Part shown: one piece after another, positions 1 to 6,714 of the stretch
Position numbering within the stretch: position 1 is the first letter of the stretch
How the letters are laid out: each line of letters starts with the position of its first letter
Source of the DNA: Paractinoplanes brasiliensis
Lineage (GTDB): Bacteria; Actinomycetota; Actinomycetes; Mycobacteriales; Micromonosporaceae
DNA: 64,000 nt
Assembly (NCBI RefSeq): GCF_004362215.1
Contig: NZ_SNWR01000002.1
Location: forward strand, 2,480,001-2,544,000
Direction of reading: 5' to 3'
Position numbers and translations under genes: made by a program
Notes under the pieces: generated by a model
What the model was told of the DNA's origin: nothing
The model's input: the letters and a program-made list of their open reading frames with translations, nothing else
The model's database searches: none

Positions 1-33
1 TCCCCGGGCCCGCCCAGCCCCGCCAGGACGGTC

Positions 34-474
34 ATGGCCATGCCTGAACCGCACCGCACCCCCACCACCGGGCACAGCCACCGGCCGGCGGGCCTGCTGG
101 CGCGTGACTTCACCATCGAGAACATCGTCGAACTGCGCCACGCCGTGACCCGCCTCGCCGAAGACAACGGCCTGGCCGATGTGGCCCTCTATCGGTTCGT
201 CATCGCCGTCCACGAGATCGCCGTCAACGCCATCCGGCACGGCGGCGGCCAGGGCCGGCTGGAAATGTGGCGTGCCGACGCGCACCTTCACTGCCGCATC
301 AGCGACCACGGCCCCGGCATGCCGACCGCCCCCGGCCGGCCCGTGCCGGCCATCACCGCCACCACCGGCCGCGGTCTGTGGCTCGCCCGCCGCTCCTGCC
401 AGATGACCACCCGCGTCGACGACGCCGGCACCACGATCACCCTCACCTGCCCGATCAGACCCCCGCAGGCCTGA
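34..474 (+). CDS. Anti-sigma-factor-type ATP-binding protein (RsbW/SpoIIAB-like HATPase)
   Basis: This is a single-domain 146-residue GHKL ATPase. The N-box lies near residues 60-70 (HEIAVNAIRHGG), the G1 box is DHGPGMP and the G2 box is TTGRGLWLARR. This set, without a histidine-kinase phosphoacceptor domain, is typical of serine-kinase anti-sigma factors and related regulators in actinobacteria. In that family the protein binds a sigma factor or phosphorylates a STAS antagonist. Two ATGs lie close together (34 and 40); the upstream sequence AGGACGG suits either. A STAS gene follows in the opposite orientation, so the two may be partners, but no sigma gene is visible. The family call is firm; the target is unknown. 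Confidence 0.85.
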   Translation: MAMPEPHRTPTTGHSHRPAGLLARDFTIENIVELRHAVTRLAEDNGLADVALYRFVIAVHEIAVNAIRHGGGQGRLEMWRADAHLHCRISDHGPGMPTAPGRPVPAITATTGRGLWLARRSCQMTTRVDDAGTTITLTCPIRPPQA

Positions 475-502
475 ATCAACCTGCTCGGCGTCAGGTTGGT
501 TC
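473..502 (+). terminator. Hairpin just after the anti-sigma gene
   Basis: An 11-pair stem (ten Watson-Crick and one T.G pair) starts inside the stop codon. Arms are 473-483 and 492-502 with an 8-nt loop. No T-run follows, so it would be a hairpin-type terminator of the kind common in high-GC actinobacteria. Confidence 0.5.
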
Positions 503-557
503 AAGAACCCGGCCGGCCGCCAACCCTTGCACAACGGGCCCCGGAAGGAACTCGAAA

Positions 558-575
558 CCCCTGACCTGCAAGGGG
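558..575 (-). terminator. Short hairpin after the STAS gene
   Basis: A 5-bp stem, CCCCT at 558-562 and AGGGG at 571-575, lies directly past the STAS stop codon on the minus strand. A short TTT follows in that direction. It is weak but well placed. Confidence 0.35.
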
Positions 576-576
576 C

Positions 577-909
577 TCATGCTGCTTGGGAGCTGTCCCG
601 GAGGCGGTGACTGGGGACGCCCGCCGCGGCGAGTCGCTCGGCGATCATCGGGCAGCAGTGGTCGAGGAAGACCGCGACCTTGTGGTCGTCGCCCAGGTGG
701 CACGCTGCCACGAGAGTGCCGAGGTTGATCGCGTCGAGATCTCGCAAATTGCCCAGGTCGACGATCAGGCGTAGCGGCCTTACGCGGCGCACCGCGTGCA
801 CGATCGTGCGCCGCAACTCGACGGCATCGTCGGCGTCGAGGACGCCGCGAGGGTGGATGACCAGGGTGCCGTCCGGACTGGTCTCAACGTCGACCGTCGC
901 GCCGCTCAT
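577..909 (-). CDS. STAS-domain protein (anti-sigma factor antagonist-like)
   Basis: A 110-residue protein made of one STAS domain. It begins with the usual beta strands, followed by a conserved VDLGNLRDLDAINLGTLVAA segment. In SpoIIAA/RsbV proteins the matching stretch is D-S-S-G-L-G and carries the serine phosphorylated by the anti-sigma kinase. Here it reads D-A-I-N-L-G, so neither serine is present. That predicts a protein not switched by classical serine phosphorylation at this site. The start is an ATG preceded by GAGAGG at a good distance. It faces the ATPase gene at 34-474 tail to tail. The STAS call is confident; a role as antagonist of that neighbour is inference. Confidence 0.8.
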   Translation of the reverse strand: MSGATVDVETSPDGTLVIHPRGVLDADDAVELRRTIVHAVRRVRPLRLIVDLGNLRDLDAINLGTLVAACHLGDDHKVAVFLDHCCPMIAERLAAAGVPSHRLRDSSQAA

Positions 910-1000
910 CGCGTCGCCTCTCTGTTACCCAAGTTTCCTCGAACGGTAAAGGTACGACCGCCTCGGCGTCGCGTCGACCGACGCGAGGAAGAATTCACTT

Positions 1001-1035
1001 GGTCACATCAAGGTCACGGTCGCGGGACAGTGACC
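1001..1035. promoter_or_regulatory. GGTCAC direct and inverted repeats between divergent genes
   Basis: The 345-nt gap (910-1254) between the STAS gene and the hydrolase gene contains GGTCAC at 1001-1006 and 1012-1017, and the inverted copy GTGACC at 1030-1035. The spacing suggests an operator for a dimeric regulator, but no family is identified. I see no convincing -35/-10 pair elsewhere in this gap. Confidence 0.3.
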
Positions 1036-1254
1036 AGACCCGAGAGCGACGCCAGCCGTCATCTGCCGTTCACCCACCAGCGTAATGGCCTCGTTACTGT
1101 GACGCCATGACCGGTGTACTTGGGCCCGCGACCTGGCGCGCTGCGAAGTAGACCAGGCCGGCGCCACTCATCCGGGCCGAGCGGCCCTACCGGACCTCTT
1201 TCCGTCCAACCCAAGGTGGAGAGGAGCGAGTCGAATCGACGAGGGGACGTTCGC

Positions 1255-2757
1255 GTGCGACCGTTCGAGACGGCACTGCTGGCGGCCAACGCGGCAGCGT
1301 TGCTCGTTCTCGCGGTGACGCGACTGCGGCGATCACTGAAATGGCTGCCGCTGATCCCGATCCTGGTGGCCGTGGCGCAGCTGCTTGTGGAGGGCTTCCG
1401 GTGGCAGCTGGCACCCGCGTATGTGGTCACCCTCGCATTGGTGTCCGCCTGGCTACCGCTGCAGAACGCGAAGAGGTGGTTCGGCCGGTACCGACAGACC
1501 GCCGTGATCACGCGGATCGCCGGCCTGATGTCGGGCACGCTCATCTTCCTCGCCTCGGTTGTGCTACCCGCGGCGGTGCCGGTGTTCCACTTCGCGGCGC
1601 CGACCGGGCCGTACGGCATCGGCACCACGATCCATCACTGGGTGGACCCGACCCGGCCGGAACCGTTCACCACCGATCCGGCCGACCATCGGGAACTGAT
1701 GGCGCAGCTCTGGTATCCCGCCGCCCCGAATCCGGGCGCCGCACGGGCGCCGTACATCGCGGACGCCGACGCCGTGGCCCCCGCGCTCGCCGCCATGACC
1801 GGCCTGCCGTCGTTCTTGTTCAGTCACTTCCGGTACGTCACCACGAACGCGGTGGCGGGTATACCGGTCGCCGAAGCCACCGGTGAGTACCCGGTGCTCG
1901 TCTTCCTCTCCGGTCTGTACGGGTTCCGGTCGGTGAACACCTTCCAGATCGAGGAGCTGGTCTCGCACGGGTACGTCGTGGTCGGCCTCGACCAGCCCGG
2001 TGTCGTCGCGACGGTCCGCTTCCCCGGCGGCCGGCAGATCCGTAACCTTCCGTTCGATGTCATCGACCCGCTCGTCGACCAGAGCATCGAGCCGCAGCCG
2101 GCCACCCCGGTCCTCGACGGGACACCATGGCCGGCCGGGCTGGTGCCGCTGTTCGCCCAGGACGTGCGTTTCGCCCTCGACCGGCTCCGCGACATCGACG
2201 CCGCAGACCCGCACGGCGTCCTTACCGGACACCTGGACCTCGCCCGTGCGGGTGTCTTCGGCGTCTCGCTCGGTGGCCGAGTCGCCGCCGAGTCGTGCCT
2301 GTGCGACGCCCGCCTGAAGGCCTGCCTGGTGATGGACGACCCGGCGCCGGCCGACGTCGTGGCAGCCGGGCCGCACGAACCGACGATGTTCCTCACACGC
2401 GACGCCGAGACGATGCGGCTGGAGCGGCGAAGGTCAGGGGGATGGAGCGAGCACGACATCGCGATGACGCTCGGCACGATGCGCGCCGCTTACTCGAAGG
2501 CGACCGCGGGCGCGTACTACGTGGAGATACCGAACCTTTTCCACGTCAACTTCACCGACCTGCCGTACTGGCTCCCCGCGTCGAAACAGCTCGGCCTGAC
2601 CGGGCCGATCGGCGGCCATCGGGGGTTCGCCGTCGTCAACGCCTACACACTGGCTTTCTTCGACCAGGTTCTGCGCGACCGGTCGTCGCCGTTGCTGGCT
2701 GGCGCATCCCCTCCACCCGCTGGGACTACGCTCCAGGTACGAAAGCCGAGCCGGTGA
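1255..2757 (+). CDS. Membrane-anchored alpha/beta hydrolase, PAF-acetylhydrolase-like
   Basis: From GTG 1255 (GAGG about nine bases upstream) the product is 500 residues. An earlier in-frame start at 1114 would add a Pro/Arg/Ser-rich stretch with no domain character. The first roughly 110 residues hold three to four hydrophobic segments, so the enzyme is probably anchored in the membrane. The rest is an alpha/beta-hydrolase fold. The nucleophile is Ser338 in GVSLGG (codon 2266-2268), and a histidine at about 430 lies in HVNFTDL, which resembles the HxDFSDL region of platelet-activating-factor acetylhydrolases. It probably cleaves a lipid or small ester. It stands alone in front of the phosphoesterase gene and nothing links it to polyketide synthesis. 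Confidence 0.75.
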   Translation: MRPFETALLAANAAALLVLAVTRLRRSLKWLPLIPILVAVAQLLVEGFRWQLAPAYVVTLALVSAWLPLQNAKRWFGRYRQTAVITRIAGLMSGTLIFLASVVLPAAVPVFHFAAPTGPYGIGTTIHHWVDPTRPEPFTTDPADHRELMAQLWYPAAPNPGAARAPYIADADAVAPALAAMTGLPSFLFSHFRYVTTNAVAGIPVAEATGEYPVLVFLSGLYGFRSVNTFQIEELVSHGYVVVGLDQPGVVATVRFPGGRQIRNLPFDVIDPLVDQSIEPQPATPVLDGTPWPAGLVPLFAQDVRFALDRLRDIDAADPHGVLTGHLDLARAGVFGVSLGGRVAAESCLCDARLKACLVMDDPAPADVVAAGPHEPTMFLTRDAETMRLERRRSGGWSEHDIAMTLGTMRAAYSKATAGAYYVEIPNLFHVNFTDLPYWLPASKQLGLTGPIGGHRGFAVVNAYTLAFFDQVLRDRSSPLLAGASPPPAGTTLQVRKPSR

Positions 2758-2863
2758 CATCGTTGCCGCGTCGAAACGGGCGATCCGGGGCCCCAGGTGA
2801 TCGGCAAGCTGGTCGATACGGCGTTGCACGCGGCCCTCGCCATGAAGGGGATGCTCGGGGCGC

Positions 2864-2875
2864 TAGCGTGGAGGG
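2864..2875 (+). promoter_or_regulatory. -10 element and start region of the metallophosphoesterase gene
   Basis: TAGCGT (2864-2869) matches TANNNT and ends six bases before ATG 2876. A transcript starting seven bases after the -10 element would begin at the start codon, giving a leaderless mRNA. GGAGGG touches the ATG and is too close to be a normal ribosome-binding site. I see no good -35. Confidence 0.35.
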
Positions 2876-3724
2876 ATGAGCGCCGGAACCCTTTTCGCCG
2901 TCAGCGACCTGCACGTGGCGCACCGGGAGAACCGCGAGATCGCCGAAGGGCTGCGGCCGTCGTCCGATGCGGACTGGCTGATCGTCGCGGGGGACGTCGG
3001 CGAGTTGTTCGACGAGGTGGTCGGCACGCTGAGGGGGCTCAGCAAGCGGTTCGCCAAGGTCATCTGGGCGCCCGGCAACCACGAGTTGTGGACGCACCCG
3101 CAGGATCCGGTGAAGTTGCGCGGCGACGCCCGGTACCGCGCGCTGGTCGAGGCCTGCCGCGAGCTCGGGGTCATCACGCCGGAAGACCCGTTCGAGGTCT
3201 GGCGGGGTGCGGGCGGCCCGGTGACCGTGGCGCCGCTTTTCCTGCTGTACGACTACACCTGGCGTGCCCCGGGCACGTCGACCAAGGCCGAGTCGCTCGC
3301 GTACGCCGAGGGGACCGGCATCGTGTGCACCGACGAACTGCTGCTGCACCCCGACCCGTACCCGTCGCGCGAGGCGTGGTGCGCCGCCCGGGTGACCGAA
3401 ACCGAACGCCGTCTGGCCGGCACAGACCCCGGACTGCCGACCGTGCTGGCCACCCATTGGCCGCTGCACCGGCACCCGACCGAAGTCCTGCGGCACCCGG
3501 AGTTCGCCCAGTGGTGCGGCACCGACCGGACGGCCGGCTGGCACCTGCGTTATCGGGCCAAGGTCGCCGTGTACGGGCACCTGCACATCCGGCGCAGCAC
3601 CGAACGCGACGGCGTGCGCTTCGAGGAGGTCTCGCTCGGCTACCCACGGGAGTGGCGGCGCCGGTTCGGCGAGAATCCGCCGACGCTCAAAGCCGTGCTG
3701 GAGCAGCCGGCCGTCAGCCGATGA
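2876..3724 (+). CDS. Calcineurin-like metallophosphoesterase, PptH-like
   Basis: A 282-residue calcineurin-like phosphoesterase with all expected metal ligands: D11 and H13 in SDLHVAH, D40 in AGDVGE, N68-H69 in APGNHELW, then ATHWPLH and YGHLHIRRS. In Mycobacterium tuberculosis a phosphoesterase of this class (PptH, Rv2795c) is encoded next to the phosphopantetheinyl transferase PptT and removes phosphopantetheine from carrier proteins. Here too the next recognisable gene is a PptT-type transferase. The same job, reversing ACP activation, is therefore a good inference, but the sequence motifs alone only show a phosphoesterase. There is no signal peptide, so it should be cytoplasmic. Confidence 0.8.
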   Translation: MSAGTLFAVSDLHVAHRENREIAEGLRPSSDADWLIVAGDVGELFDEVVGTLRGLSKRFAKVIWAPGNHELWTHPQDPVKLRGDARYRALVEACRELGVITPEDPFEVWRGAGGPVTVAPLFLLYDYTWRAPGTSTKAESLAYAEGTGIVCTDELLLHPDPYPSREAWCAARVTETERRLAGTDPGLPTVLATHWPLHRHPTEVLRHPEFAQWCGTDRTAGWHLRYRAKVAVYGHLHIRRSTERDGVRFEEVSLGYPREWRRRFGENPPTLKAVLEQPAVSR

Positions 3725-3799
3725 TGCCGCTGGACCCCCGAGCCCGTCACCGGCCGGCACCCCTATGGACGGGGGTCTCGCGGCGAGAATCGTTAGGGG

Positions 3800-3829
3800 T
3801 TGCCGGTTCCGGACACCCGCCCCTACCGT
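3800..3829 (+). promoter_or_regulatory. Predicted promoter for the phosphopantetheinyl transferase unit
   Basis: TTGCCG (3800-3805) and TACCGT (3824-3829) are separated by 18 bp and sit in the 240-nt gap after the phosphoesterase gene. The predicted start site falls at or next to ATG 3837, so the transcript may be leaderless. Confidence 0.4.
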
Positions 3830-3836
3830 CGGGCAG

Positions 3837-3968
3837 ATGGAATCGGTCGATCCGCCCGACACCCTGATCGCGTTCTGTGTCACCCGGGCGGTGGCGCCGC
3901 CCGGACAAGGCTGCGCCGGCCGCACCGGGTTCGTGGTCAACGGCGACGCGGTCCGCCCGGCCCGATGA
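3837..3968 (+). CDS. Possible 43-residue leader ORF overlapping the transferase start
   Basis: A 43-residue frame (begins MESVDPPDTL, ends GDAVRPAR) starts seven bases after the predicted -10 element. Its stop codon overlaps the ATG of the next gene as ATGA (3965-3968). That arrangement would translationally couple the two. No family is recognised. It could equally be a chance frame in GC-rich DNA, with the transferase starting on its own; no strong ribosome-binding site precedes ATG 3965, which mildly favours coupling. Confidence 0.35.
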   Translation: MESVDPPDTLIAFCVTRAVAPPGQGCAGRTGFVVNGDAVRPAR

Positions 3969-4618
3969 TAGAAGAGCTCCTGCCGCATGGGGTTGCGGCC
4001 TCCGAGGCGTTCGCCGACGACGAAGCCGAGCCCGTCCACCCCGGCGAGGCCCACGTGGTCGTCAGGTCGGTGCCGTCCCGCCGCCGCGAGTTCGTGACCG
4101 CCCGCCGCTGCGCCCGCGAGGCCCTGATCAGCATCGGCGTCGCCCCCGGCCCGATCCTGCCCGGCCCACAGAGGGAACCCGTCTGGCCGGAGGGCGTGAT
4201 CGGCAGCATCACCCACTGCGCCGGATACCGTGGCGCGGCCGTTGCCCGGCAGGGCGCTCTGGAGTCCCTGGGCATCGACGCCGAGCCGCACGCCCCGCTC
4301 CCCGACGGCATCCTCGAGGCGGTCACATCGGCGTCCGAGCGTCGGCATCTGGCCGGGTTGGCCGCACGTAATCCGGAGATCTGCTGGGACAGGGCTCTGT
4401 TCAGCGCCAAGGAGTCCGTCTACAAGGCCTGGTTCCCGCTGGCCCGGCGGATGCTGGGGTTCGACGAGGCGGAGTTGAGCTTCGAGGCCGGTGCGTTCAC
4501 GGCGCGGCTGCTGGTTCCGGGCACTCGTGTCGACGGCCGGCCGGCGCTCACCGTTTTCCGGGGGCGGTTCCTGGTCAAGGACGGCTTGGTGCTGACTGCC
4601 GTGGCGGTGACCATCTGA
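3965..4618 (+). CDS. pptT: 4'-Phosphopantetheinyl transferase, Sfp/PptT type
   Basis: A 217-residue enzyme that moves 4'-phosphopantetheine from CoA to the serine of carrier proteins. The magnesium-binding residues are D105 and E107 in SLGIDAEP, and E150 in WDRALFSAKESVYKAW. The GSITHCAGYRG segment (residues 80-90) and the N-terminal RRREFVTARRCAR are typical of the actinobacterial PptT group. The start is set at MIEELLP, the usual opening of this family; an earlier in-frame start would add unrelated sequence. The likely substrates include the nine visible ACP domains of the PKS, although PptT-type enzymes often also serve primary metabolism. It pairs with the upstream phosphoesterase. Confidence 0.93.
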   Translation: MIEELLPHGVAASEAFADDEAEPVHPGEAHVVVRSVPSRRREFVTARRCAREALISIGVAPGPILPGPQREPVWPEGVIGSITHCAGYRGAAVARQGALESLGIDAEPHAPLPDGILEAVTSASERRHLAGLAARNPEICWDRALFSAKESVYKAWFPLARRMLGFDEAELSFEAGAFTARLLVPGTRVDGRPALTVFRGRFLVKDGLVLTAVAVTI

Positions 4619-4666
4619 CGGCCCTGTCCCCTCCCGCATCGCGGTCGGGGTGCGGTCCACACGCGA

Positions 4667-4710
4667 ACCGCCCTTTCCGCACCCCGTAAAAGGGCGACGG
4701 AAAGGGCGGT
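4667..4710. terminator. Strong bidirectional terminator-like inverted repeat
   Basis: Two perfect 13-bp arms, ACCGCCCTTTCCG (4667-4679) and its inverse (4698-4710), flank an 18-nt loop. They lie between the convergent transferase and DUF5988 genes and could end transcription from both sides. Confidence 0.75.
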
Positions 4711-4727
4711 GAGCAGAATACTGGGGG

Positions 4728-4973
4728 CTATTCCGCGACGCGTGTGCGCCCCGTCCAGTAGTACGTGACAGGGCCGGCCGGGGTCTCGGCTTCCGGACGC
4801 TCGAAATGCTCGTAGCCCCCGCAGTACGACACCTTCACCTTTTCCTGGCCGGCTGGGATGCGGTGGGTGCGGAGTTCGGCCGGCAGACCTGCGGGACCGC
4901 CGTCCAGAACGACTTCGATGAGCTTTTCACGGTCGTCGACGAGAGGGTGAGGCTGTTCGGCGAGAGAACTCAT
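4728..4973 (-). CDS. DUF5988 family small protein
   Basis: An 81-residue acidic protein with the pattern LDGGPAGLP, then KVKVSYCGGYEHFE, then YYWTGRTRVAE near the end. This matches my memory of the DUF5988 family, small proteins often found in polyketide and peptide clusters and of unknown function. The ATG has GGAG about nine bases upstream. It is the last minus-strand gene before the terminator at 4667-4710 and lies 185 bp downstream of the PAS-LuxR gene, so the two may share a transcript. There are no membrane segments or signal peptide. Confidence 0.7.
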   Translation of the reverse strand: MSSLAEQPHPLVDDREKLIEVVLDGGPAGLPAELRTHRIPAGQEKVKVSYCGGYEHFERPEAETPAGPVTYYWTGRTRVAE

Positions 4974-5158
4974 GCGATCATCTCCGTCGGTGCTCAGCGG
5001 ATTCCGGGATCTACGATCGAGTCTTCTCGGTCGGACTTCGAGCGCATACCCCTATTCCATCGACCAGGACCGCTACTCTGCGGACTGATCGGGCCTTCTT
5101 GGCGCAGTACGTGGGTGGCCGCCGTGGCGCGGCACTGGGGCAACCCGTGGGTGCAGCC

Positions 5159-5833
5159 TCATCGGCGGACGAAGTCCTCTTTGATGCGCGGGGGCCAGGT
5201 GCCGACGGTGAGCGCGCCGATGGCGTACGCCCGGGACACCAGCGCCGCCCGGTTGGGCACGTTGAGCTTGCGGAACATCGAACCGATCCGGTACTCGACG
5301 CCCTGCCGGCTCAGGTGCAGGCGGGACGCGAGCTGCACGGTCGACGCCCCGGCCGCCACGCCCTCCAGAATCCGGGCGTCGATCTCGGTCAGCACCTGGT
5401 GGCGGGCGGACACCCCGGGGGCGGGGTTGCCGCCGTCGCCGAGCTTGTCGGGGGTCACCATCACCACGATGCCGTCGACCTGGCTGCCGGCGCCCCGCGC
5501 GACGAATCCGTTCATGCCACCGGAGAACACCGAGTCGCGGGGGCCGAGCCCGACGATGGAGTCGTCGAACGTGGTCCGGTTCTCGGCGATCACCCGCTGG
5601 ATCTTGCGGCGCACCTTGTCCCGGGTGCCAGGGTGCAGCAACTCGTTGAAGTCCTGCCCGGCCCGGCTGCGCTGGGTCCCGCCGAACCGGCGGAGGAACT
5701 CGGCGCTGGTGTCGACGATGTGCTGCTTCGCGTCGAGCGACGCGATGCAGAGGTTCGACCACTCGAACAGCGTCCGCGCCACCTGAGCGCGCGTGGAGAC
5801 GTCGGTCTCGCTTTCTGTCGCCGTCACGGTCAC
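5159..5833 (-). CDS. PAS-LuxR transcriptional regulator (PimM-like)
   Basis: The product is 224 residues with an N-terminal PAS-like domain (about 15-120, from TLFEWSNLCIASLD to GIVVMVTPD) and a C-terminal LuxR helix-turn-helix (TEIDARILEGVAAGAS to FRKLNV). This is the layout of PimM, AmphRIV and NysRIV, activators of polyene clusters. I chose GTG 5833 because AAGGGAG lies about ten bases upstream; an open frame runs back to 5917 but has no such site. A second GTG lies two codons inside. The PAS half is clearly paralogous to the protein at 19461-19880. It probably activates genes of this cluster. I looked for the known 16-bp PimM-type operator in the gaps and did not find a good match. Confidence 0.88.
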   Translation of the reverse strand: MTVTATESETDVSTRAQVARTLFEWSNLCIASLDAKQHIVDTSAEFLRRFGGTQRSRAGQDFNELLHPGTRDKVRRKIQRVIAENRTTFDDSIVGLGPRDSVFSGGMNGFVARGAGSQVDGIVVMVTPDKLGDGGNPAPGVSARHQVLTEIDARILEGVAAGASTVQLASRLHLSRQGVEYRIGSMFRKLNVPNRAALVSRAYAIGALTVGTWPPRIKEDFVRR

Positions 5834-6085
5834 GGAAGTTGCACTCCCTTTCGACAGGTGCCGACACGTGAATTCGTTCTGTCGAATCACATGCGGATCA
5901 GGAAACAGCCCGGGCACAGATGTGTATGGACGGAAGGGTGTTGCCCGCTTGTCCGCCGCGCTATCCAGGGCGCTGTCGAATTCGGATCAGAAGTGCCGAT
6001 TCACTGGCCCTCACCGCCGGCCAGGTGCTCGACCTCGAAAACCGCTGACCACTGATTCCCGCGTCTACGCCATTACAGCTGAACC

Positions 6086-6116
6086 ATATTAACAAACCGA
6101 GTGCCGTCGATGTCAA
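6086..6116 (-). promoter_or_regulatory. Predicted sigma70-type promoter of the PAS-LuxR gene
   Basis: On the minus strand a perfect TTGACA (6111-6116) is followed after 19 bp by TAATAT (6086-6091); shifting one base gives TTAATA with 18 bp. This AT-rich patch (about 6040-6130) stands out in the 418-nt gap 5834-6251. The implied leader is about 245 nt. I see nothing else definite in this gap. Confidence 0.45.
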
Positions 6117-6251
6117 GCAACGTCGATAAACGTCTCTTCAATTTAACGGCAGCACCAACATTCGCATCGGTTTCGCCGCGGTTACGGTGCGATGTCATTC
6201 AGTTTTGAATCCCCGTTCCTCACCGGATCCGCGGCATCGGCACCCCGGCGG

Positions 6252-6665
6252 TCAACCCTCGATCCAGCCGTGGTCGAACGCGGCGCGTACCAGGCGCTCG
6301 CGGACCAGCACGATCTGCTGGCCGGTGAGCGCCGGCACGTGTTTCAGGAGCAGCTCGGTCACCTCGGCGCTGTAGGCGGCGGCGGTCAGCACGTCGCAGG
6401 TGTCGTCCTCCGGCCCGCCCGGCTGGGTGACATCGCCGGCCGGCGCGGCCACCGGATCTTCGTCAAGCACGGTCAGCGAGGAGATCTTCAGCCCGCGGTC
6501 GCTCTGCGCGGTCTCGAACATCACCCGCAGACCGGGCTGGGCCAGGTGGCGCTTGCCGCCGAAGTCGTTCGCGTGGAAGAACACGTCCTCCCCGCCGTCC
6601 GCGGGGGCGATGAACCCGTACCCCCGGAAGTCATCGAACCGGATGACCGTTCCGACCGCCGTCAC
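6252..6665 (-). CDS. Cold-shock-domain protein with C-terminal extension
   Basis: The first about 65 residues are a cold-shock domain: RNP1 is RGYGFIAP and RNP2 is DVFFHAND. A further 70 residues follow, ending in LLLKHVPALTGQQIVLVRERLVRAAFDHGWIEG, which looks helical. GTG 6665 is preceded by AGGAG at seven bases, giving 137 residues; a longer frame to 6689 has no such site. Cold-shock proteins bind single-stranded RNA or DNA and can assist translation or transcription. The gene starts 49 bp after the LAL gene stop on the same strand, so it may be the last gene of that transcript. The function of the extension is unknown. Confidence 0.85.
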   Translation of the reverse strand: MTAVGTVIRFDDFRGYGFIAPADGGEDVFFHANDFGGKRHLAQPGLRVMFETAQSDRGLKISSLTVLDEDPVAAPAGDVTQPGGPEDDTCDVLTAAAYSAEVTELLLKHVPALTGQQIVLVRERLVRAAFDHGWIEG

Positions 6666-6714
6666 GACACCACTCCTTGCCTCGTACACCCGTACCTTGG
6701 GAACTGCGCATGCT

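Noticed and set aside
1114..1254. Extra 47 residues at the start of the alpha/beta hydrolase.
   Set aside because: The stretch is low-complexity with no ribosome-binding site; GTG 1255 has one and directly precedes the membrane segments.
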